Shown piece after piece: positions 1-7,243 of a stretch of DNA of 51,966 nt. The translations under genes and the position numbers were made by a program. How positions within the stretch are numbered: position 1 is the stretch's first letter; each line of letters starts with the position of its first letter. This stretch comes from Marinifilaceae bacterium (GTDB taxonomy: Bacteria; Bacteroidota; Bacteroidia; Bacteroidales; Marinifilaceae). The notes below the pieces were generated by a model that made no database searches, was not told the origin of the DNA, and saw nothing but the letters and a program-made list of their open reading frames with translations. The DNA is taken from positions 1 through 51,966 of the forward strand of contig JAGBFU010000056.1 in NCBI GenBank assembly GCA_017936285.1, read 5' to 3'.

Positions 1-45
1 AATTCCTAATTCCTAATTCCTAATTAACTCTTCACTCCTAACTAT
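1..45. repeat. Short tandem repeat plus dispersed element
   Basis: Three head-to-tail copies of a 7-base unit (aattcct) run from base 1, followed at 25-45 by an element whose complement reads atagttaggagtgaagagtta. The same element, with one base different, lies at 51828-51848 in opposite orientation and again adjoins 'attaggaat' units. The stop codon of the neighbouring minus-strand gene (38-40) lies inside the element. This looks like a dispersed intergenic repeat family. No transposase or target-site duplication is visible. Confidence 0.7.
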
Positions 46-562
46 TCACAACCTTCGCCTTTCTGCGGAAGAAGAGAGCAGTTATCAAAGCAGGTATCAA
101 TGTTGCCATCAACACTCTGATCGCCTCAACAAAACCCAAAAACGAAGGCGTTACCATTGAGGAGAGCACATCTTTATAACTCTCTTGCAACTCAGGCTTA
201 TCAGCAAACATCATTGTCATATTCTGCTCAAGCACCTCCATTACCGCAGGCATCAACTCCAGATTCTGAGTGTATGTGTAGTATATGTAAAATCCATATA
301 TCACCGAAGCCACTAACACTATGTAATAGGCTACCCCAAATGCTCGCATAAATGTAAAGCGTCTATCCTGAGGGATTCCGTTTCTGCTCATCATCACACC
401 AAACACCATTCCAAATGTATGCAGCATATAGACTGCAGTTGTAGTATTCTCCGAGATAATCGGATTCTCTCCCTTGTTGAAATAGATTGCCGCACTCATA
501 CACATAAAACCTCCCAGCGCAAATCCAAACAGGGTATCTTTCAAGGTTTGATTTATTTTCAT
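38..562 (-). CDS. Small inner-membrane protein, DUF4199-like
   Basis: A 174-residue protein with about four hydrophobic segments, near residues 9-27, 43-58, 73-96 and 140-165, and a basic C-terminus (FFRRKAKVVNS). Size and layout match the DUF4199 family of Bacteroidota membrane proteins, whose function is unknown; the family call rests on overall resemblance. Its ATG overlaps the TGA of the upstream glucosaminidase gene by four bases (559-562), so the two are probably translationally coupled. The last codons and the stop fall inside a dispersed repeat, so the C-terminal residues may have been captured from that repeat. Confidence 0.7.
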   Translation of the reverse strand: MKINQTLKDTLFGFALGGFMCMSAAIYFNKGENPIISENTTTAVYMLHTFGMVFGVMMSRNGIPQDRRFTFMRAFGVAYYIVLVASVIYGFYIYYTYTQNLELMPAVMEVLEQNMTMMFADKPELQESYKDVLSSMVTPSFLGFVEAIRVLMATLIPALITALFFRRKAKVVNS

Positions 563-1458
563 TGTTTTTTAGGTTTTGAACGCAAATATACCTTCTCGCC
601 CGGCACAAGTCGGGTTGATGGTGTATAGCCATTAAATTTGATTATTGATTTTATCTTTACTCCATATTTTTGCGATATCTCATATATCGTATTTCCTTCA
701 CGCACACGACAATAAGGATAACCCATAGCCGCTCTGTTCCTTTTGCTTTTCAAATAAACAAGATCGCCCGGTTGCAAATCATCACGCCCCTTATCGTTGA
801 ATTTCAAAATTCTTTTCAACTTAATTCCATAGTAACGGGCAATCTTTTCATAACTATCGCCACTTCGGGCCTCAATACACTCTACCCGGTTTATAACCTC
901 TACCCGGTTGGGATATGCCTCCGGATCATACAGCGAAGCCGATGCAACCTCCTTTGTATCGTAGTAATACAATTTCTCCTCCTCGATAATCTTTATAAGT
1001 TTCTCCGCATAAGTGGGCGATGTTGCATAGCCGGCACTCTTCAACCCCTTTGCCCACCCCTTGTAGTCGGTGGCTTTCAGGTCAAAAAGGAATGAGTAAC
1101 GAGGCCTCGTCCGCAAAAAATCACTATGATCGCGCCACGACTCCTCTACATCATCGTAGTGACGAAAACACTCATTTGGAGCATCATCGTCCATATAAAA
1201 GCCCTTGCCCTGCCAATCATGACACTTTATTCCGAAGTGATTCTTAGCCTTGACAGCCAAAGTGGAACGACCTGAATTTGACTCCAATATTCCCTGCGCC
1301 AACGATATACTGGCTGGAACACCAGTTCTTTTCATCTCTTTAACTGCCAATTCAGAATATTTATGGATATATGCACGTCTGGCATGGTTGTGCTCCTGTG
1401 CCACGGAACTCAACACTACACAGCAGATTAGCAATAATAAAATAGACCTCTTAAACAT
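559..1458 (-). CDS. Secreted N-acetylglucosaminidase with two LysM domains
   Basis: A 299-residue peptidoglycan hydrolase that should cleave glycan strands in the periplasm. Residues 1-20 form a signal peptide ending VLSSVAQ. Residues about 28-165 are a glucosaminidase (FlgJ/Auto-like) domain with the catalytic glutamate E59 in AQGILESNSG, then the family features NHFGIKC and YATSPTYAEKL. Two LysM repeats follow at about 192-240 and 248-296, each ending in a PGxxVYL motif, and should bind peptidoglycan. It is first in a two-gene unit with the downstream membrane protein. Its promoter probably lies in the inverted repeat at 1479-1507, which carries a -7 element on this strand. Confidence 0.92.
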   Translation of the reverse strand: MFKRSILLLLICCVVLSSVAQEHNHARRAYIHKYSELAVKEMKRTGVPASISLAQGILESNSGRSTLAVKAKNHFGIKCHDWQGKGFYMDDDAPNECFRHYDDVEESWRDHSDFLRTRPRYSFLFDLKATDYKGWAKGLKSAGYATSPTYAEKLIKIIEEEKLYYYDTKEVASASLYDPEAYPNRVEVINRVECIEARSGDSYEKIARYYGIKLKRILKFNDKGRDDLQPGDLVYLKSKRNRAAMGYPYCRVREGNTIYEISQKYGVKIKSIIKFNGYTPSTRLVPGEKVYLRSKPKKQ

Positions 1459-1478
1459 ACATTTTCTTAAAAACAGTC

Positions 1479-1507
1479 CAAAGGTAATAAAAATAACATT
1501 ACCTTTG
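1479..1507. promoter_or_regulatory. Inverted repeat with divergent -7 elements
   Basis: The perfect 10-base arms caaaggtaat (1479-1488) and attacctttg (1498-1507) flank a 9-base spacer. Each arm contains TACCTTTG, the Bacteroidota -7 consensus TAnnTTTG: at 1500-1507 for folE on the plus strand and at 1479-1486 for the glucosaminidase gene on the minus strand. No TTTG -33 element sits at the expected distance on either side. The symmetry could simply be two back-to-back promoters, or it could also be an operator. Confidence 0.65.
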
Positions 1508-1526
1508 CACCAAAATTAAGTATATC

Positions 1527-2150
1527 ATGGATTTTATTGAAGAGGACATTTTCGACGGCTTCCGTATGGAGCAACGTTTCGATAAGGAGAGAACTGAGAA
1601 GCTGGCATACCACTACAAAGAGATTCTATCGCTTTTAGGCGAGGATGCCGACCGGGAGGGATTACTGAAAACACCCATCCGGGTTGCCAAAGCTATGCAG
1701 TTTCTGACTCAGGGATACTCTCAAGACCCCATTGAAATACTAAAATCCGCCCTCTTTAAAGAGGATTATCGTCAAATGGTAATTGTCAAGGATATAGAGA
1801 TTTACTCTATGTGCGAACACCATATGCTACCATTCTTCGGCAAGGCTCATGTTGCATATATTCCAAATGGACAAATAACCGGATTGAGCAAGATTGCACG
1901 TGTTGTTGAGTGCTATGCTCGTCGCCTGCAAGTACAGGAGCGTTTAACCCAACAGATAAGAATGTGCATCGAGGAGGCTCTTCAACCACTTGGAGTTGCC
2001 GTTGTCATTGAGGCGAAACATATGTGTATGGCTATGCGCGGAGTTCAGAAACAGAACTGCGTGACGACTACATCGGACTTTAGCGGAGCATTTGAAAAAT
2101 TAGCGACACGCAATGAGTTCATAAAACTTATTGGCAGTGAATTACATTAA
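1527..2150 (+). CDS. folE: GTP cyclohydrolase I
   Basis: Converts GTP to 7,8-dihydroneopterin triphosphate, the first step towards tetrahydrofolate and related pterins. At 207 residues it has the usual length. The zinc and active-site motif [10 protein letters not shown] starts at C96, with H98 and H99, and the third zinc ligand is C167 in HMCMAMRG. The segment [12 protein letters not shown] is family-typical. The chosen ATG follows a -7 element (1500-1507) by about 20 bases; an internal ATG at codon 14 would also leave the catalytic domain intact. fabD follows after 16 bases, so the two are probably co-transcribed. Confidence 0.97.
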   Translation: MDFIEEDIFDGFRMEQRFDKERTEKLAYHYKEILSLLGEDADREGLLKTPIRVAKAMQFLTQGYSQDPIEILKSALFKEDYRQMVIVKDIEIYSMCEHHMLPFFGKAHVAYIPNGQITGLSKIARVVECYARRLQVQERLTQQIRMCIEEALQPLGVAVVIEAKHMCMAMRGVQKQNCVTTTSDFSGAFEKLATRNEFIKLIGSELH

Positions 2151-2166
2151 GATAAAATAGAAGATT

Positions 2167-3045
2167 ATGAAGAAAGCGTATGTATTTCCCGGACAGGGAG
2201 CACAATTCGTAGGAATGGGAAAAGAGTTGTACGAAAGCTCTCCCCGCGCAAAAGAGATGTTCGAGAAAGCAAACGAGATCCTCGGATTCAGAATCACCGA
2301 TCTTATGTTCAATGGAACTGACGAGGACTTGAAACAGACAAAGGTTACTCAGCCTGCAGTATTCCTTCACTCTGTAATTTTGGCAGATAGTCTAACAGAA
2401 AAACCGGATATGGTTGCCGGACACTCGTTGGGCGAGTTCTCGGCATTGGTTGCATCAGGAGCATTAAATTTTGAGGATGGCTTACGTTTGGTTCACGCCC
2501 GTGCAATGGCTATGCAAAAGGCTTGCGAGGCAACACCGTCAACAATGGCCGCAATCATCGGATTGACAGACGAGGTTGTTGAGGAGATTTGCAAGAGCAT
2601 TGAGGACGAGGTTGTTGTACCTGCTAACTATAACTCACCTGGGCAGATTGTAATTTCGGGAACAATGAAGGGAGTTGAGCTGGCATGTGCCAAAGCTACC
2701 GAGGCAGGAGCAAAGCGAGCATTACCATTGAAGGTCGGCGGAGCATTCCACTCTCCAATTATGGAGCCTGCTCGCCAGGAGCTTGAGGCAGCAATCAAAG
2801 CAACAAACTTCTCAGCCCCGATTTGTCCTATCTATCAGAATGTTGATGCAAAGCCTCATACTGATCCAGAGGAGATTAAAGAGAACCTGATTGCACAGTT
2901 GACCGCATCGGTTCGCTGGACCCAAACCATGAGCAATATGATGGCTGACGAGTGTAACAACTACCTTGAGATTGGCCCCGGAAAGGTTCTTCAGGGATTG
3001 ATCAAAAAGGCAAACAGAGAGGCAGAGGTCAACGGTTTGCAATAA
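2167..3045 (+). CDS. fabD: Malonyl-CoA:ACP transacylase
   Basis: Moves malonyl from CoA to acyl carrier protein, supplying fatty acid elongation in the cytoplasm. The 292-residue protein has the expected order of motifs: GQGAQ at 9-13, the nucleophile S87 in GHSLGEF, and the active-site histidine H195 in GAFHSPIM. The C-terminal EIGPGKVL segment is also typical. It lies 16 bases after folE and ends at a strong terminator (3072-3098), making a two-gene unit. No other fatty-acid genes are adjacent, which is common in this phylum. Confidence 0.97.
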   Translation: MKKAYVFPGQGAQFVGMGKELYESSPRAKEMFEKANEILGFRITDLMFNGTDEDLKQTKVTQPAVFLHSVILADSLTEKPDMVAGHSLGEFSALVASGALNFEDGLRLVHARAMAMQKACEATPSTMAAIIGLTDEVVEEICKSIEDEVVVPANYNSPGQIVISGTMKGVELACAKATEAGAKRALPLKVGGAFHSPIMEPARQELEAAIKATNFSAPICPIYQNVDAKPHTDPEEIKENLIAQLTASVRWTQTMSNMMADECNNYLEIGPGKVLQGLIKKANREAEVNGLQ

Positions 3046-3071
3046 AGTGCTAATCTTAACAAATCTAATAG

Positions 3072-3098
3072 AGTTCCCCGGTTGGGGAACTTTTTTTT
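3072..3098 (+). terminator. Rho-independent terminator after fabD
   Basis: A perfect 8-base stem (agttcccc/ggggaact) with the loop ggtt is followed by eight T. It lies 27 bases after the fabD stop codon. Confidence 0.92.
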
Positions 3099-3131
3099 AT
3101 CTCAAAATATTTAAATTTCGATAAAATTCCC

Positions 3132-3139
3132 TATCTTAG
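3132..3139 (+). promoter_or_regulatory. Possible -7 element for the HD phosphodiesterase unit
   Basis: TATCTTAG differs from TAnnTTTG at one position and lies 26 bases before the GTG start at 3166, just after the fabD terminator. A new transcript must begin about here, but no -33 TTTG is present, so the site is tentative. Confidence 0.35.
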
Positions 3140-3165
3140 CAAATTGAAATATTAGGCAAAACAAG

Positions 3166-5283
3166 GTGAAGGCTATTAACAACAAACAAGGTATAAATAT
3201 AGCACTACGAGTGGCAGTCATTGCTATCGTATGTGCAGTTATTGTGTGGTTAATGCCTAAGGTTGGAACCTTCCAGTATGAATATGACGCTGGTATGCCA
3301 TGGCGTTACGAAACACTTAATGCCCCCTTTGATTTTCCAATCTACAAAACTGAGAGTGAAATTGAGGAGTCTATCAGCAACAATCTTAAGAACCACTCTC
3401 CTCTTTTCAATAAAAGGGAGGATATCGGTCAAAGTGCAACAACATCAATTTGCCAAAAGATTGCCTCTATAATTGGAGACTCCACCGAGACCTACAAGAA
3501 GTTAGCCGATAATATCGAAAAAATATATACTGCAGGAGTCATTCAATATCCTGAATCTATGCAGGAGAATATTCCTGCAAGAGTGAAGATTGTTGAGAAA
3601 AATTATGGTCAGGATGTTGAGACAAATACACTATTCACTCAAAAAGAGGCCTATATCGAGATTATTGAATTGATTGAAACCTCGCCAATATCACAACAAA
3701 ACAGAGAGGATTTGAAGAGAGCATCATTAAATGAGTCTCTTGCTCCGAATGTCATTTTTGACGAGGCCAAGAATCGTAGTGAGCTTCAGAAAATTCAGAA
3801 TACCACCAGTCCAACAAAGGGAATGGTGACACAAGGAGATCAAATCATTGCAAAGAGAGAGATTGTAACCAATGACAAGATACAGTTGCTGAACTCTCTT
3901 AAAACCGCCTATCAGACAAACGCCAATATTACATTTAACAATACAAATCGTATAACAATAGGACAGAGTCTGTTAGTGCTTCTGGCTCTCGTTGTTTACT
4001 CGATATTCTTCTTTTACTCTAAACGCAATATCCTGTATAACAACAAAAGTTTTATCTTTTTGTATGTAATGCTATTGGCGATGGCTATGTCAGGAGCTTT
4101 GGCATATCACGAGAATCTGAACTTTTATGCAATTCCGGTACTCTTCTTTGTCATTGTTGTAAACATCCTGATTGGCAGCCGTTCTGCTCTGTATCTGCTT
4201 ATCAGTGGAACAATTCTGCTATCCTGTTTTGCTCCGGACAGATTTGAGTACACATGTATGCAACTAACTGCGGGTATTGTAGGAATCTTCCTGCTCTCAT
4301 CACTACAGAGACGCGGACAACTCTTTCTTGCCACACTTATGATATATGTAACTTACGTAGTGGCATACATAGCCTTGACTCTGATGAAACAAGGTTCTAT
4401 TCAGGTGACTGCCTTAAACACTCTGTTATGGTTATTGGTAAATTGTCTGTTGCTTACATTGGCATATCCGGTTATTTATCTTTTTGAACGAGTGTTCGGA
4501 TTCACATCCGAGACAACGCTTATTGAGTTATCCAACCCTCATCACCCCGCACTGCGCGAGCTGACAAAAAAGGCTCCGGGCACATTCCAGCACTCGTTGA
4601 TGGTAGCAAATATGGCCGAAGAGGCTATTTACAGAATTGGTGGCAATGTGCTATTAACAAGAACCGGAGCACTATACCACGACATTGGCAAGAGCGAAAC
4701 TCCATTTTTGTTTATTGAAAACCAATCCGGTGGAGTAAATCCCCATAACACAATGGAGTTTGACCAAAGCGCACAAAGCATCATTCATCATGTAGAGGCC
4801 GGTGTAGAGTTGGCTAAACACTATAATCTACCCGATGTGATTGTGCAATTCATAAGAACTCACCATGGCAAGAGCAGGGTAAAATACTTCTACAACTCAT
4901 ACAGAAATAAGTATCCCGATGCTATTGTTGATGAAGATATATTCACCTATAAAGGTCCCGACCCCTCTACAAAAGAGTGTAGCGTAGTGATGATGGCTGA
5001 TGCTGTCGAGGCGGTTGTTCGTACTCTGAAAGAGAAGAGTGAAGAGAGTATCTCAAATGCGATAAGCAATATTATTGACGCACAGATTGCTGAGGGACGC
5101 TTTAAGGATTCAGATATAACCTTTAAGGACATCTCACTCATCAAGGAGGCTTTTCTTGAGGTATTGACCAGTGTTTACCACTCAAGAGTTGCCTACCCAA
5201 AACTTAATATTGAAAAAGAGAAAGAAAATAATAGTCTTGATTTAAATCCTTCAATCGATGACACAGAAAGCCATAACAATTAA
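3166..5283 (+). CDS. 7TM-HD (PgpH-type) phosphodiesterase
   Basis: A 705-residue membrane phosphodiesterase. By homology with Listeria PgpH it would hydrolyse c-di-AMP; substrate specificity here is inferred. Architecture: one N-terminal membrane segment (about 13-31), an extracytoplasmic 7TMR-HDED domain (about 40-265), a seven-helix membrane block (about 268-445), then a cytoplasmic HD domain with H505-D506 in YHDIGK and later HH and THHGKS segments. Translation appears to start at GTG; no ATG lies upstream in frame and the next in-frame ATG would cut the first membrane helix. The end overlaps the LacI-type gene by 26 bases. Confidence 0.88.
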   Translation: MKAINNKQGINIALRVAVIAIVCAVIVWLMPKVGTFQYEYDAGMPWRYETLNAPFDFPIYKTESEIEESISNNLKNHSPLFNKREDIGQSATTSICQKIASIIGDSTETYKKLADNIEKIYTAGVIQYPESMQENIPARVKIVEKNYGQDVETNTLFTQKEAYIEIIELIETSPISQQNREDLKRASLNESLAPNVIFDEAKNRSELQKIQNTTSPTKGMVTQGDQIIAKREIVTNDKIQLLNSLKTAYQTNANITFNNTNRITIGQSLLVLLALVVYSIFFFYSKRNILYNNKSFIFLYVMLLAMAMSGALAYHENLNFYAIPVLFFVIVVNILIGSRSALYLLISGTILLSCFAPDRFEYTCMQLTAGIVGIFLLSSLQRRGQLFLATLMIYVTYVVAYIALTLMKQGSIQVTALNTLLWLLVNCLLLTLAYPVIYLFERVFGFTSETTLIELSNPHHPALRELTKKAPGTFQHSLMVANMAEEAIYRIGGNVLLTRTGALYHDIGKSETPFLFIENQSGGVNPHNTMEFDQSAQSIIHHVEAGVELAKHYNLPDVIVQFIRTHHGKSRVKYFYNSYRNKYPDAIVDEDIFTYKGPDPSTKECSVVMMADAVEAVVRTLKEKSEESISNAISNIIDAQIAEGRFKDSDITFKDISLIKEAFLEVLTSVYHSRVAYPKLNIEKEKENNSLDLNPSIDDTESHNN

Positions 5284-6292
5284 AGATCTAGCAGAGAAAT
5301 TAAACATCTCTGTTTCAACTGTATCAAGAGCATTAAAAGACAACCCTGAAATAAGTCAGACAACACGCCGCCAGGTACAGCTGTTGGCAAAGGAGTTGGG
5401 TTATCGTCCTAATCCTATTGCAGTAGCACTGAAAACGCACAAGAGCTACACAATCGGAGTGATTGTTCCTCAGATTGTCAACTCATTTTTTGCCTCTGTA
5501 GTCAGAGCCATCGAGGATGTCGCCGAAATGCATGGTTATAATGTATTGGTCAGCTCATCAAATGAACATTTCGAGAAGGAGCAGAAGAATGTTGACGTAT
5601 TCTTAGGTATCAGAGTTGATGGTATTATTATATCTCTGGCCCGCGAGACTACAAGCTATGACCACATCAAGGCTATTCAGGCATCAAATACTCCTCTAGT
5701 CCTTTTTGATAGAACTACAACCGACCTTGAGGCATCAAGAGTTGTGGCCAACGATGCCGATGCAGCATGTAAGATTGTGCAACACCTTATTGACGGAGGA
5801 GCAAAGAGTATCGCTCTTATCACTGGTCCGGAGCAGCTATCAATAGGACGTAACAGAATGAAGGGTTATCTACGTGCTATGACAAATAACAATCTGGAGA
5901 TCAACAACGATTATGTGCTGAGATGCAAGGATTTTACAGTTGAAGCAGCCTACGAGGTAACCTGCAGATTGCTTGATAGTCAAAAATGTCCGGACGCTTT
6001 CTTTGGAATTAATGATGAGATGGTTATAGGAGCAATGAAGGCGCTTAAAGAGAGAAATATCCGAATTCCTGAGGATGTTACACTATTCGGATTCTCTAAT
6101 TCAAAGCGATCACGTTATATGAGTCCTACAATAAGCACGATTGACCAATTCCCACACGAGGTTGGAACCAAGGCTGCAGAGTTGCTCTTTGAGCAGATTC
6201 TCTTCCCTAAACATGCCAAGATTCGTGAGCGAGTAGTTAATTGCGAATTGCTTATCAGAGAGTCATCAGATAAATCTGCCATAAAGGGATAA
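5258..6292 (+). CDS. LacI-family transcriptional regulator
   Basis: A 344-residue DNA-binding regulator. Residues about 7-52 form the LacI helix-turn-helix and hinge region (KDLAEKLNISVSTVSRALKD, then LGYRPN), and about 60-335 form a periplasmic-binding-protein-like effector domain starting TIGVIVPQIVNSFF. Such proteins normally respond to a sugar or nucleoside, but no sugar-use genes lie nearby, so ligand and targets are unknown. The ATG lies 26 bases inside the upstream phosphodiesterase gene, so translation is probably coupled. An ABC exporter pair starts 19 bases downstream and may be in the same transcript. Confidence 0.93.
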   Translation: MTQKAITIKDLAEKLNISVSTVSRALKDNPEISQTTRRQVQLLAKELGYRPNPIAVALKTHKSYTIGVIVPQIVNSFFASVVRAIEDVAEMHGYNVLVSSSNEHFEKEQKNVDVFLGIRVDGIIISLARETTSYDHIKAIQASNTPLVLFDRTTTDLEASRVVANDADAACKIVQHLIDGGAKSIALITGPEQLSIGRNRMKGYLRAMTNNNLEINNDYVLRCKDFTVEAAYEVTCRLLDSQKCPDAFFGINDEMVIGAMKALKERNIRIPEDVTLFGFSNSKRSRYMSPTISTIDQFPHEVGTKAAELLFEQILFPKHAKIRERVVNCELLIRESSDKSAIKG

Positions 6293-6311
6293 TTATCCTA
6301 TTATAAGATAT

Positions 6312-7241
6312 ATGGAGATTGCCATTAAGAACGTCAAGAAGGTTACAAAGAACCATTCCGACATTAACGGCATTACGCTTAATATAAAGTCCAACGAGGT
6401 TATTGGAGTTATAGGGGCCGATGGTGCCGGAAAGACCACCTTGATGCGTCTTTTGACAACTTACTATTCACCTGATGATGGCGAAATACTTTATGACGGA
6501 GTATCAATATATAAAGATAAATCACTCTACAAGAGTAATATCGGCTACATGCCTCGCGCCAATCCTCTCATAGAGAATATGAGCGTAAACTCATTTTTAA
6601 AATTTGTAGCAAAAGCGAGTGGAATGCCTCAATACCTTATACCCACCAGGATTATGGATGTATTGAGAGAATGCCATCTGGAGGTAGACCAAAACAGCCC
6701 GATAAAGTACCTCTCAAGAGGAGCAAAGAGAAGAGTGGGCATTGCACAAGCTGTCATTCACCGCCCTGCCCTACTGCTTTTAGACCACCCAACAGCGGAG
6801 TTGGATCCGAAACAGGCAGAGAATATCCGTGAGATCATCAAGACTCAGACCAAGGGACGTACCACTATTCTATGTTCACAGAATACCACCGACATTTGGG
6901 AAATCTGCTCAAGAATCATCTTTCTCAATAAAGGTGTAGTTACCGCCGACACATCAATTGAAGAGCTCAAAGAACTTAAATATAACACCCCGGTATATAA
7001 GGTAATTTTATCTCCTTCTGAACCACAGGAGTACATTACCGAAATATTGAATCTTAAAGGGGTTGAAAAAGTTGAATGTAACAAAGGAGCAGCATACGTT
7101 TACACAAACAGCACAGATTGTATAACTATAGAGAGGGATATATTTGAATTGTGCATGGAGCGAGGATGGTATATTAACAATATATCGAAGCTCGAACTTA
7201 CCAACGAGGAGATTTTAAAGAGACACCTATATAACCTGTAA
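6312..7241 (+). CDS. gldA: GldA-type ABC transporter ATPase with degenerate catalytic residues
   Basis: A 309-residue ATP-binding subunit of an ABC-2 exporter, partner of the permease encoded two bases downstream. Walker A is intact (GADGAGKT, 35-42). The signature is LSRGAKR (134-140) instead of LSGGQ. Walker B reads LLLLDHPTAELDP, so the catalytic glutamate is H159. The switch histidine is replaced by Q190 in ILCSQN. Related GldA proteins of gliding Bacteroidota keep DEPT and STH. The protein should bind ATP, but hydrolysis would be slow or need a different mechanism. No other gliding genes are in the window, so a gliding role is not implied. Confidence 0.85.
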   Translation: MEIAIKNVKKVTKNHSDINGITLNIKSNEVIGVIGADGAGKTTLMRLLTTYYSPDDGEILYDGVSIYKDKSLYKSNIGYMPRANPLIENMSVNSFLKFVAKASGMPQYLIPTRIMDVLRECHLEVDQNSPIKYLSRGAKRRVGIAQAVIHRPALLLLDHPTAELDPKQAENIREIIKTQTKGRTTILCSQNTTDIWEICSRIIFLNKGVVTADTSIEELKELKYNTPVYKVILSPSEPQEYITEILNLKGVEKVECNKGAAYVYTNSTDCITIERDIFELCMERGWYINNISKLELTNEEILKRHLYNL

Positions 7242-7243
7242 CA

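Noticed and set aside
1..28. Possible CRISPR array
   Set aside because: The 7-base units are immediately adjacent with no spacers, and no cas genes are in the window.
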